DNA of 16,005 bases from the NCBI GenBank assembly GCA_031273835.1, contig JAISRD010000193.1:1-16005 (forward strand). Reading direction: 5' to 3'. The notes beneath the pieces were generated by a model that saw nothing but the letters and a program-made list of their open reading frames with translations, did no database searches and was not told the origin of the DNA. Shown here piece by piece: positions 6,326-13,521 of this stretch. A program made the translations under genes and the position numbers. How positions within the stretch are numbered: position 1 is the stretch's first letter; each line of letters begins with the position of its first letter. The DNA comes from Treponema sp. GTDB lineage: Bacteria > Spirochaetota > Spirochaetia > Treponematales > Breznakiellaceae.

Positions 6326-8266
6326 ATGGCAAAAAAGATAAGTCTGATTGTGGGGGCCCGTGAGTATCTGAGCCCCTGCGCCGGCAACGACGAATTTGAG
6401 GAACTCTACCGGAACAAGCTTAAACCTTTCATTACCGTCCTTAACAAATTCCCCAAAATGCAGGCCGTTCTTCATTATTCAGGCCCCCTCCTGTCCAGGC
6501 TGGAACAGAAAAAGCCCGAATTTCTTTTGCTCATAGGGGATCTTGTGGCCCGCAGGCAGCTTGAAATGCTGGGAGGGGCCTTTTATGAGCCCCCGCTGCC
6601 CCTGCTTTCCGTTGCCGACCGTATCGGGCAGATTGAAAAGCTGACAACCTACCTCCGGCAGCAATTCGGGAAAAAGCCCCAGGGCTGCGTGCTGGCCAAC
6701 GGCGCCTGGGAGCAGTCCCTGGTGGGGGTACTCCGCAGCTGCGGCCTTTTGTATACCTTTCTCAGCGAGATCCAGTGCAGGACCGGGGGCATGGAGGATC
6801 TCTACAGCCCGGTATTTACCGAGGATCAGGGCAAGCTTACCATGGTTTTTCCGGTCCTGTCCTTTGGGGAGACCGGAGAGGGGGACCTTGCCCGCTGGGC
6901 CCAAAGGGGGGTAACGGTAAGGGGCATCGCGTCGGAATTAAGACGTTACGTGCCGGATAGACGGGAACGGAGCATCGTTACCGTATTTCCCCAATTCCCC
7001 GAAAAAGAGGCCGGGGGGGCGATGGAGCTTTTTTGCGAAGAACTGCTCCAGGCCCAGGCGGAGAAGGATTGGGAGCCGGTTCTGGAACTTTCCACGCCGG
7101 GCCGGGTTTATCGATCCCTCGGTTCCCTTCCCCGGTTCTACTTCCCCGGTTCCATGGCTAAGGGCCCCGCTGGGGAATTTGCCTATCCCCGGCGTTTTCT
7201 TACGGCAGATCCCCGTTCAAACGCCCTCTACGCGAAGATCTGTTTTGTCCATTCCCAGATAAGCCAGTTGAGGGGGGATAAAGCCCGCAAGCGGGTGGCC
7301 CAGGAAGAACTGTGGAAGGCCCAGGGGATGCTTTGCCAGAACGGGAACCTGGGCGCGGACCCGGCGGACCTGAACAGGTACGCGTACAAGTCCCTGATCG
7401 CGGCGGAAAAGATAATACGGGAAAAGGGCTTTACCCCCTCCCTGCTGGTGCTTGATTTTGATCTCGACGGCGCCAGCGAGTACCTTCTTCAGGACAAGAA
7501 CCTCAACTGTTATGTAAAAACGGAAGGGGCCGCCCTCTTTGAACTGGATCATATCCCCAAGGGCCGGAACTATCTGGACAGTTCCGGGGAGGGCCGGGCC
7601 TTCATGGACTGCCTGCTGCCCGCCGCCTTTATAGGGGCGGAAAACCCCGCCGAACAATTTTCCGCCGGGCGTTTTTGCGGGGGGGAAGAGTATGCGGCCT
7701 CCGTGGTGGACAGGCAGAAATCCAGGGCGGTTTTCAGGCTCCCCCCCAAAAAGAACCTTCCCTTCGGCCAGGTGGAAATAGAAAAGATCTACCAGCTTGA
7801 AAAGAACCTCTTAACCCTCTGTTATACCCTTACCAACCGGGGGGAAGAACCCCTTGATTGCTGCCTCTGCCCCCGGATGAACTTTTCCCCCGCCGCCGGG
7901 GGGGAGCGCTTCTATGCGGTGTTCAGGGCGGACGGGACCGGCCGGGAGCTTCTCGCCGGGGGAAGCTGGACCTCCTTTGCGGCCCCCCCCGCCGTTCACG
8001 AAGAAAGCGCCGCCGCGCCTTCCGCCCCGGCGGGGAACGTCCCGGCTTCCCCCGCCGGCCCTCCGGTTCTTGAATTGGCGGATCTGAAAAACGGGGTGGT
8101 CCTCAGCATAACTTCGGAGCAGCCCTATGATTTTTTCTTTTACCCCCCTGCCGAAACCTGTCGATCCGTCTCTTTCCTGCCGGCCTTCCGTATCTCCCTT
8201 GATCCCGGCGGGGAATGGAAGAACCGCTTTTCCCTTTCAATCGTCTCCGGCAAGCGCCCCGCCTGA
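6326..8266 (+). CDS. GH57 / 4-alpha-glucanotransferase-like protein with lost catalytic residues
   Basis: This 646-residue protein follows the layout of GH57 amylase/4-alpha-glucanotransferases: an N-terminal barrel-like domain (1-250), a helical DUF1925-like domain (about 275-370) and a C-terminal beta domain resembling DUF1926 (about 375-640). Family landmarks include LHYSGPLLSRLE (49-60) and GGAFYEPPLPLLSVADRIGQI (83-103). Catalytic landmarks are changed. The HNHQP motif near the N terminus is absent (GAREYLSP instead). The nucleophile segment WLTERVW/WLAERVW reads VLANGAW (122-128), with Asn125 at the Glu position. The acid/base segment DDGEKFG reads FPQFPEKEAG (221-230), without the Asp. 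The protein is therefore probably not a glycosidase of the known mechanism; a carbohydrate-binding or regulatory role is possible. No signal peptide is visible, so it is likely cytoplasmic. The ATG at 6326 has no Shine-Dalgarno sequence. Confidence 0.8.
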   Translation: MAKKISLIVGAREYLSPCAGNDEFEELYRNKLKPFITVLNKFPKMQAVLHYSGPLLSRLEQKKPEFLLLIGDLVARRQLEMLGGAFYEPPLPLLSVADRIGQIEKLTTYLRQQFGKKPQGCVLANGAWEQSLVGVLRSCGLLYTFLSEIQCRTGGMEDLYSPVFTEDQGKLTMVFPVLSFGETGEGDLARWAQRGVTVRGIASELRRYVPDRRERSIVTVFPQFPEKEAGGAMELFCEELLQAQAEKDWEPVLELSTPGRVYRSLGSLPRFYFPGSMAKGPAGEFAYPRRFLTADPRSNALYAKICFVHSQISQLRGDKARKRVAQEELWKAQGMLCQNGNLGADPADLNRYAYKSLIAAEKIIREKGFTPSLLVLDFDLDGASEYLLQDKNLNCYVKTEGAALFELDHIPKGRNYLDSSGEGRAFMDCLLPAAFIGAENPAEQFSAGRFCGGEEYAASVVDRQKSRAVFRLPPKKNLPFGQVEIEKIYQLEKNLLTLCYTLTNRGEEPLDCCLCPRMNFSPAAGGERFYAVFRADGTGRELLAGGSWTSFAAPPAVHEESAAAPSAPAGNVPASPAGPPVLELADLKNGVVLSITSEQPYDFFFYPPAETCRSVSFLPAFRISLDPGGEWKNRFSLSIVSGKRPA

Positions 8267-8269
8267 TAG

Positions 8270-8368
8270 TAACCACTGACCGCACGGACGGGATCGGAGA
8301 ATTACTCCGAAATGTCCCTGCGCCTAATTCAGTGGTTAGTATTATTCTTCCGTCCGTGTGTGCGGGTC
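8270..8368 (+). promoter_or_regulatory. Structured non-coding leader with crossing inverted repeats upstream of the rhamnose genes
   Basis: The 187-bp gap (8267-8453) carries dense symmetry. Pair A is TAACCACTGA (8270-8279) and TCAGTGGTTA (8329-8338), perfect over 10 bp. Pair B is CACGGACGG (8283-8291) and CCGTCCGTG (8350-8358), perfect over 9 bp; beyond a 3-base insertion (8359-8361) it continues GACCG against GCGGGTC (8362-8368), imperfectly. The order is A-B-A'-B', so the two stems cross or exclude each other. Between them sits a small hairpin TCGGAG-AATTA-CTCCGA (8294-8310). As RNA this would suggest a pseudoknot or switch; as DNA, looped operators about 59 bp apart. A TATTAT at 8340-8345 could be a -10. 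I do not recognise a known riboswitch class. Confidence 0.5.
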
Positions 8369-8407
8369 AAGTTCGGATAATAAGGGGTTTTTTCCATCAT
8401 CACAATA

Positions 8408-8435
8408 GAAAAATCCATTTACGGCGGGATTTTTC
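8408..8435 (+). repeat. Inverted repeat 18 bp before the aldolase start
   Basis: GAAAAATCC (8408-8416) and GGATTTTTC (8427-8435) form a perfect 9-bp inverted repeat with a 10-base loop. It could act as an operator for the rhamnose genes or as an RNA hairpin. It is a weak terminator candidate because the T-run lies inside the stem and no further T-run follows. Confidence 0.5.
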
Positions 8436-8453
8436 AAGCTGAAACTTAAGGCC

Positions 8454-9596
8454 ATGGGATTATCCGAATTGGCCGCCCTCTCCCGTTTTTACGGGTCCGG
8501 CGAAGAATATGTAATCGCCGGGGGGGGCAATACCAGCTTCAAAGACGACGAATACCTCTATATAAAAGGATCGGGGGTAAGTCTCGCGGTGATTGACGAG
8601 GGCGGTTTTGTTAAAATGGACCGGAGCAAACTCGCGGATATCTGGACGAAGGCCTACGGCGGCGGAGACGAGGCGAGGGAAGCCGCGGTTCTTTCCGATA
8701 TGCTGGCCGCCCGCTGCCCCGGCGAGGAGCATAAGCGGCCCAGCGTGGAAGTCCAGCTCCACGATCTCCTGCCCTTCGCCTATGTGGTACACACCCACCC
8801 AGCGCTGGTAAACGGCCTTACCTGTTCCCGGGACGGGGAAGAGGCGGCCCTTAAATTATTCGACGCGGTCTGGATACCCTCGACCAATCCGGGGTATATA
8901 CTTTCCCTGGCGGTAAAAGACGCCGTTGCCTCCTACCGGGCCGAAAAGGGCCGGGAGGCCCGGATCATTTTTTTACAGAACCACGGCGTATTTGCCGCCG
9001 CCGACACCGCCGGGGAAATCAAGCTTATCTACGACAAAATAATGGATACCCTCAAGGGGCGTATAAAACGGAAGGCCGATCTTTCCCCCGCCGCCGTATC
9101 CGGGGGAAGCGCGGCGGCGGCCGATCCGGGGGAGGCGGGAGCCCTGCTCTGCGGACTTGCCCGGCAGGCCGGGGAAGCTTCCGGGGTGGATTACCGCTTT
9201 GTTTTTCTGCGGAACCCCGAGATTGCGGGGCTCGTTAAGGACAGAGCCGCCTTTTATCCGGTTTCCCGGGCCTATACTCCGGATCAGATTGTTTACGCGG
9301 GGAGCGATCCCCTCTTTATCGAAAACATAAACGCCGCGGAAGGGGCCTGGAAAAAACACCTCGAAAGGACGGGCCGTCCGCCTAAGGTCGCCGCCCTGCG
9401 GGGCTTGGGGGTATTCGCGCTGGGCCCCTCGGAGAAGACCGCCGCCGACGCGGCGGCCCTCTTTCTTGACACGGTAAAAATCGCGGCGTTTACGGAAAGT
9501 TTCGGCGGGCCGCGCTTTATGGAACAGGACAAGGTTGATTTTATCAATAATTGGGAAGCCGAACACTACCGCAGTAAGGTAGCGGCGGGAAAATAG
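8454..9596 (+). CDS. Class II aldolase, RhaE-type (rhamnulose-1-phosphate aldolase-like), without dehydrogenase domain
   Basis: This 380-residue protein matches the aldolase half of the bifunctional rhamnulose-phosphate aldolase/lactaldehyde dehydrogenases (Bacillus YuxG type). It would split L-rhamnulose 1-phosphate into dihydroxyacetone phosphate and L-lactaldehyde in the cytoplasm. Visible motifs are GGGNTSF (23-29) and KGSG (38-41) for phosphate binding, RPSVEVQLHDLLP (95-107), the zinc-binding HTHP (113-116) and NHG (176-178). Known bifunctional members have close to 700 residues; here the short-chain dehydrogenase half is missing and the frame ends normally. The next gene, rhaA, begins 19 bp later, which supports the rhamnose role. 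ATG at 8454 is preceded only by AAGG at 2-bp spacing, and an in-frame stop at 8406 excludes a much longer protein. A fuculose- or other sugar-phosphate substrate cannot be excluded. Confidence 0.8.
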   Translation: MGLSELAALSRFYGSGEEYVIAGGGNTSFKDDEYLYIKGSGVSLAVIDEGGFVKMDRSKLADIWTKAYGGGDEAREAAVLSDMLAARCPGEEHKRPSVEVQLHDLLPFAYVVHTHPALVNGLTCSRDGEEAALKLFDAVWIPSTNPGYILSLAVKDAVASYRAEKGREARIIFLQNHGVFAAADTAGEIKLIYDKIMDTLKGRIKRKADLSPAAVSGGSAAAADPGEAGALLCGLARQAGEASGVDYRFVFLRNPEIAGLVKDRAAFYPVSRAYTPDQIVYAGSDPLFIENINAAEGAWKKHLERTGRPPKVAALRGLGVFALGPSEKTAADAAALFLDTVKIAAFTESFGGPRFMEQDKVDFINNWEAEHYRSKVAAGK

Positions 9597-9603
9597 CGGA
9601 CAT

Positions 9604-9611
9604 AAGGAAGG
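9604..9611 (+). promoter_or_regulatory. Shine-Dalgarno sequence of rhaA
   Basis: AAGGAAGG lies 4 bp before the ATG at 9616. It is one of the clearest ribosome-binding sites in the window and contrasts with the operon-leading genes, which lack one. Confidence 0.65.
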
Positions 9612-9615
9612 TAAA

Positions 9616-10896
9616 ATGAAAGCGTATACGGACAAGACGGCGGTGGAAGAATCCTACGGCAGGGCAAAGGAAAGCTACGGTAATTTCGGGGTAAATACCG
9701 ACGCGGTTATCGGGGCCGCCCTTAGGATACCCCTGTCCATCCATTGCTGGCAGGGGGACGACGTGATTGGCTTTGAAAGCGGCCAAAGTCTGGGGGGCAA
9801 CGGTATCCTTGCCACCGGCGATTATCCGGGCAGGGCCCGTAACGGCGATGAACTGCGCGCCGACGCGGAATTCGCCTTTTCCCTGATTCCCGGGAAAAAG
9901 CGCTTTAACCTCCATTCCCTCTATGCCGAAACGGGCGCTCAAAAGGTTGGCCGGGACGAACTGGGACCGGAACATTTTCAAAAATGGATGGATTGGTCAA
10001 AAAAGAAGGAAATACCCCTGGATTATAACCCCTCGTTTTTTTCCCATCCCCTGGCCGGGGATGCTACCCTTTCCAGCGCCGATCCGGCGGTACGCAAATT
10101 CTGGATACGCCACGCCATTTCCTCCCGGCGCATCGCCTCGGCCTTTGGGGAAAACCAGGGAACGGCGGCGGTGAACGATTCCTGGGTCCCCGACGGATCG
10201 AAGGACCTGCCCGCTGACCGCCTGGCGCCGAGAGAAAGGCTCCGGGACGCCCTGGACGAGGCCCTCGCCGTTCCCCTCCCGGCGGGCACCATCATCGACG
10301 CGGTTGAAAGCAAACTGTTCGGCATAGGCAGCGAAGCCTACGTAACGGGTTCTCACGAATTTTACATCGGGTACGCGGTGAAAAAACAGATAAGCCTCTG
10401 CCTGGATACGGGGCACTTTCACCCCACCGAAACCATAGGCGATAAAATCTCGGGGCTGCTGCTCTTCATACCCAGGCTCCTCATACATTTCAGCCGGGGC
10501 CTGCGCTGGGATTCGGATCATGTAACAATATTTTCCGACGATACCCGCGATGTCTGCCGGGAGCTCGTCCGTACAGGGGCACTCAGCCGGGTGGACATCG
10601 CCCTGGATTATTTTGACGCCTCAATAAACCGCATAGCCGCCTGGGCCATCGGAGCGCGGAGCCTGCGCAAGGCCCTTCTGGAAGCGCTGCTTGAACCCCA
10701 CGGGCTGCTCAAAGAAGCGGAAAACGCGGGACGTTTTCATGAACGGCTTGCCCTGATGGAAGAATTCAAGACCCTTCCCTTTGGAGCGGTATGGGACAAG
10801 CTCTGTCTTGATGATTCGGTCCCCCCCGGCGCCGACTGGCTTGCTAAAGTAGACGCCTATGAAAAGGACGTGCTCTCCCGCAGATCCGCGGAATAG
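9616..10896 (+). CDS. rhaA: L-rhamnose isomerase
   Basis: RhaA interconverts L-rhamnose and L-rhamnulose, the first step of rhamnose catabolism in the cytoplasm, using Mn2+. The 426-residue sequence follows E. coli RhaA (about 419 residues) along its whole length: HCWQGDDV (43-50), ATGDYPGRARN (66-76), IPGKKRFNLH (91-100), DYNPSFFSHPL (136-146), WVPDGSKD (190-197), IDAVESKLFGIGSEAY (227-242), CLDTGHFHPTE (262-272), RWDSDHV (297-303) and DYFDASINRIAAW (331-343). By position, Glu231, Asp264, His291 and Asp334 correspond to the metal ligands of the E. coli enzyme. Nothing appears truncated or degraded. It is paired with the upstream aldolase; the kinase RhaB, needed between them, and a rhamnose transporter are not in the window. 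It ends 45 bp before the convergent XylF-like gene. Confidence 0.96.
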   Translation: MKAYTDKTAVEESYGRAKESYGNFGVNTDAVIGAALRIPLSIHCWQGDDVIGFESGQSLGGNGILATGDYPGRARNGDELRADAEFAFSLIPGKKRFNLHSLYAETGAQKVGRDELGPEHFQKWMDWSKKKEIPLDYNPSFFSHPLAGDATLSSADPAVRKFWIRHAISSRRIASAFGENQGTAAVNDSWVPDGSKDLPADRLAPRERLRDALDEALAVPLPAGTIIDAVESKLFGIGSEAYVTGSHEFYIGYAVKKQISLCLDTGHFHPTETIGDKISGLLLFIPRLLIHFSRGLRWDSDHVTIFSDDTRDVCRELVRTGALSRVDIALDYFDASINRIAAWAIGARSLRKALLEALLEPHGLLKEAENAGRFHERLALMEEFKTLPFGAVWDKLCLDDSVPPGADWLAKVDAYEKDVLSRRSAE

Positions 10897-10941
10897 CATC
10901 ATTTTTCCCGGGAGTGCGTCTCCGTATAGAGGCAGGGGGGA
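10897..10941. other. Convergent 45-bp gap with a weak hairpin
   Basis: This gap separates two convergent genes. It contains GTCTC-CGTATA-GAGGC (about 10918-10933), which could form a 5-bp stem with one G-T pair, but no T-run follows in either direction. I see no convincing intrinsic terminator. Confidence 0.25.
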
Positions 10942-12039
10942 TTAACGGGTGATATTCCGGTATACGTCTTCCCTGGAATGGAAGCCGTCCCGTATAACCA
11001 CGTCGATATTGTCCTTAAAAACCGCGGTGGTTTTTTCCAGAAAGGCGGGAATCATCGCCCCGCTGTCGTTATCCACCAGGGTATCGGGGCGTATGCTTTC
11101 CTGCCTTGCCACGGCCACGGCCACCCGGGCCGCCCGGACTCCCAGAGCGCCGATGGGCTTGTACACCGTCATAAGCTGGGTCCCCTCAACAATGCGCTGA
11201 CAGCTGATAAGTTCCGCATCCTGGCCCACTACGGCTACCTTTCCCGCCAGACGGCGTTCGGAAAGCAGCTGTATCGCCGCGTTGGCGATGGCGTCGTTGC
11301 CGCAGGCGATGGCGTCAAAATCGGCGCCCTCCCGGAATATGGCGCCGATCTTTTCCAGAGCTTCGTCGGAACTCCATTCCTCAAGCCAGATTTCCCGGCC
11401 CAGCCTGATCGCCCCGCTTTGAATAAAGGGATCGATAACCTCGTGAAGCCCCCGGCTTATGTCGGCGCTGTTTACGTCGTGGACCGAGCCGTTTACCACC
11501 AGGTACCTGCCCCGGGGAACCGCCCGGATCAGGGCCTGTCCGTAATGACGGCCCACCTCGGCGGAATCGAAGGAAACATAGGCTTCGATGGGTATGCCCT
11601 GGATCAGCCGGTCATAGGCGACCACGGGAATGCCCGCCTCCCGCACCTGCCGGATCGCCCCGGTAATGAGTCCCGTATCGTGGGGTACGACCACCAGAAT
11701 ATCGATATTTTGGTTTAACATATAGTTGATCTGGGCTATCTGTTCCTGTATGCCCCCGGCGGAAAGCTGGACTATCACATCGGCCCCCAATTCCTGGGCC
11801 GCGCCGGTAAAGACCTTAAGGTCCTTGTTCCACCTTTCGATGATAAAGGTGGCGGTGGCTATGGAAAAGCCGATGGTAAGCCTGTCCTCTTCCCGGCCGC
11901 TTCTCTGGGCATCCCTCCGGCCGGAACAGGCCCCGCAGAGCAACGCGGCAAGAAGCAGCGCCGCCGTTAGGGAACGGAACGTCGGTACGGAGGCTTGGGG
12001 GGCGGGGCCCCGCTTTGTTTTTTCCGTTGTTGCTCTCAT
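10942..12039 (-). CDS. XylF-like sugar-binding lipoprotein (ABC transporter solute-binding protein)
   Basis: This 365-residue protein is a periplasmic solute-binding protein of the xylose/ribose class. After an unusually long polar N terminus (about 23 residues) comes a hydrophobic stretch and a lipobox-like LCGAC, with Cys38 as the likely lipidated residue. The mature part shows IGFSIATATFIIERWNKD (56-73), VVVPHDTG (116-123), VVAYDRLIQ (139-147) and YVSFDSAEVGRHYGQAL (154-170), which resemble XylF's AYDRLI and SFDN..VG signatures. It would bind a pentose or related sugar outside the membrane. No ATPase or permease gene is adjacent in the window. It is the last gene of a minus-strand operon, starting 6 bp after the regulator's stop codon, so it may act as a sensor partner or feed a distant transporter. 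The ligand is inferred, not shown. Confidence 0.85.
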   Translation of the reverse strand: MRATTEKTKRGPAPQASVPTFRSLTAALLLAALLCGACSGRRDAQRSGREEDRLTIGFSIATATFIIERWNKDLKVFTGAAQELGADVIVQLSAGGIQEQIAQINYMLNQNIDILVVVPHDTGLITGAIRQVREAGIPVVAYDRLIQGIPIEAYVSFDSAEVGRHYGQALIRAVPRGRYLVVNGSVHDVNSADISRGLHEVIDPFIQSGAIRLGREIWLEEWSSDEALEKIGAIFREGADFDAIACGNDAIANAAIQLLSERRLAGKVAVVGQDAELISCQRIVEGTQLMTVYKPIGALGVRAARVAVAVARQESIRPDTLVDNDSGAMIPAFLEKTTAVFKDNIDVVIRDGFHSREDVYRNITR

Positions 12040-12045
12040 CCTGAT

Positions 12046-13521
12046 CTACGCTTCCCTGAATTCCCTCGGCAGAAAGCCGGTGATCTTCTTAAAGGCCTTG
12101 CTAAAGTAGTTGGGGTCCTGGTACCCAACGGCAAAGGCGATTTCCTTTACCGAAACGGACGTATCCTTGAGGAGCCGCTGCGCCTCGCCGATGCGGAGTT
12201 CCGTAATATAATCGGTAAAGGTGTTCTTTAAGTATTCCGTAAAGAGGCGGCTTAAATAGACGGACGAAACGGAGGCGTGTTCCGCGGCGTCGCCGAGCTG
12301 TATCCCCTCCTTGTAGTGTTCCCTTATAAAGGCCAGGGCCCTTACCAGGGGCTGGGGGTAATTGTCCTCGTGGAACCGGGCCGCCTGCAGAGCCAGCTTG
12401 TCAAAGTGCGGTTCCGCCCAAAACTTCCAGGCCCCCAGATCCTCAAGGCCCATGATCTCCGCGGGATTAAACGGGAGGGCGGCCTCGGGATTTGAGCCGT
12501 AGGCGCCGGTCAGATCGTCTAAAAGCAGGGTAAAGAGGGAAACCATCTTTGCCTTGGCCATGGTAAAGTCCTTTTGATCCCCTGAGCCGCCTGAAGCGCC
12601 GGCAAAGGCGCTTTCCCAGATGACGGTAAAGAGGGACTTTAACTCCTCCGGGGGGGCCGCGCCCATCTTATGTCGCAGGTGGGCTATACGGAGCCGGTCC
12701 CGGATGTCCGCGCCGGTACGGCTCCTGCGGGATTCCAGTTCCGTCAGGGCTTCCCCGCAGGAACGGTACAGTTCCGGGCCGCGGTAGACGCCGCCTATGC
12801 CGTAGTAGAGGGGCCCCCCGCCCAAAACATCGCCCAGTATTTCCTCCGCGTACCGGAGGAAGGTCTCCCGGTTACTGTCCTGGGAAATAAGAAAGAGGGC
12901 CCTGTTCAGCATCAGGTCGTAAATACAGTGATGGCGCAGGGAGAGGCTCCCGGCAATGCGGGCGCAGAGGGTTTCCTGGCCGCCGTCGATTTCCAGCAGC
13001 AGGACAAGGCCCTTGTCGGAGGGGAGGGACAGTTCTTCCCGGTAACGGTTCCAGGCCTGTTCGCTCATCTTGACCCAAATGTCCCTTCTTAAAAAACGGA
13101 GGCGGGGGTTCTCGTACTCCGGCGTTTCAGGCGGCCGGGACTCAAGCTGAACGAGGGCCTTATCCAGGGTTTCAAAAAAGGTCTTTTTTGAAACCGGCTT
13201 GACCAGATACGCGAAAACCCCCAGCGGTATGGCCCGCTGGGCCAGATCGAAGCGTTCATAGGCGGTGGAAAGTACGCAGACCATACGGGGATATTTTTTA
13301 TAAACCTCGGCAAGCACCGAAAGGCCGTCTATGCCGGGTATGTTGATGTCCATAAAAACAAGATCCGGCTCCGTTTCATAGATCAGCTTGAGGGCCTCAA
13401 AGCCCGTCCTGGCCTTTCCCGCCAGGATAAAGCTCCTCTCCCCGGCAGCGGCGCTGCCCAGCATAAACGCGTAGCTGTCCAGCACCGGCTCTTCGTCGTC
13501 CACAATCAGAACGCTATACAT
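12046..13521 (-). CDS. YesN-type response regulator with AraC DNA-binding domain
   Basis: This 491-residue regulator has an N-terminal receiver domain (1-120): acidic pair DDE (8-10), phosphorylation site Asp58 in LVFMDINIPG, Thr86, and Lys108 in YLVKPV. A long middle region (about 130-385) has no recognised motif. The C-terminal AraC-type domain (about 390-491) has two helix-turn-helix units, with GDAAEHASVSSVYLSRLF in the first and VKEIAFAVGYQDPNYFSKAF in the second, and ends in GFLPREFREA. It would be phosphorylated by the adjacent kinase and then activate sugar-utilisation genes. The kinase and regulator genes overlap by 16 bp. The ATG at 13521 has an AAGGA-type ribosome-binding site within the kinase gene. 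Likely targets, by proximity, are the XylF-like gene directly downstream and possibly the rhamnose genes; no target site was identified. Confidence 0.92.
   Translation of the reverse strand: MYSVLIVDDEEPVLDSYAFMLGSAAAGERSFILAGKARTGFEALKLIYETEPDLVFMDINIPGIDGLSVLAEVYKKYPRMVCVLSTAYERFDLAQRAIPLGVFAYLVKPVSKKTFFETLDKALVQLESRPPETPEYENPRLRFLRRDIWVKMSEQAWNRYREELSLPSDKGLVLLLEIDGGQETLCARIAGSLSLRHHCIYDLMLNRALFLISQDSNRETFLRYAEEILGDVLGGGPLYYGIGGVYRGPELYRSCGEALTELESRRSRTGADIRDRLRIAHLRHKMGAAPPEELKSLFTVIWESAFAGASGGSGDQKDFTMAKAKMVSLFTLLLDDLTGAYGSNPEAALPFNPAEIMGLEDLGAWKFWAEPHFDKLALQAARFHEDNYPQPLVRALAFIREHYKEGIQLGDAAEHASVSSVYLSRLFTEYLKNTFTDYITELRIGEAQRLLKDTSVSVKEIAFAVGYQDPNYFSKAFKKITGFLPREFREA

Noticed and set aside
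8408..8435. Intrinsic terminator for the GH57-like gene
   Set aside because: The stem is mostly A-T and the T-run is part of the stem, with no T-run after it. An operator or leader hairpin fits better.
8267..8453. CRISPR array or mobile-element ends
   Set aside because: The repeats are inverted, not direct, occur once each, and flank no transposase or spacer-like series.
10897..10941. Bidirectional terminator between rhaA and the XylF-like gene
   Set aside because: Only a 5-bp stem with a G-T pair was found and no T-run on either strand.
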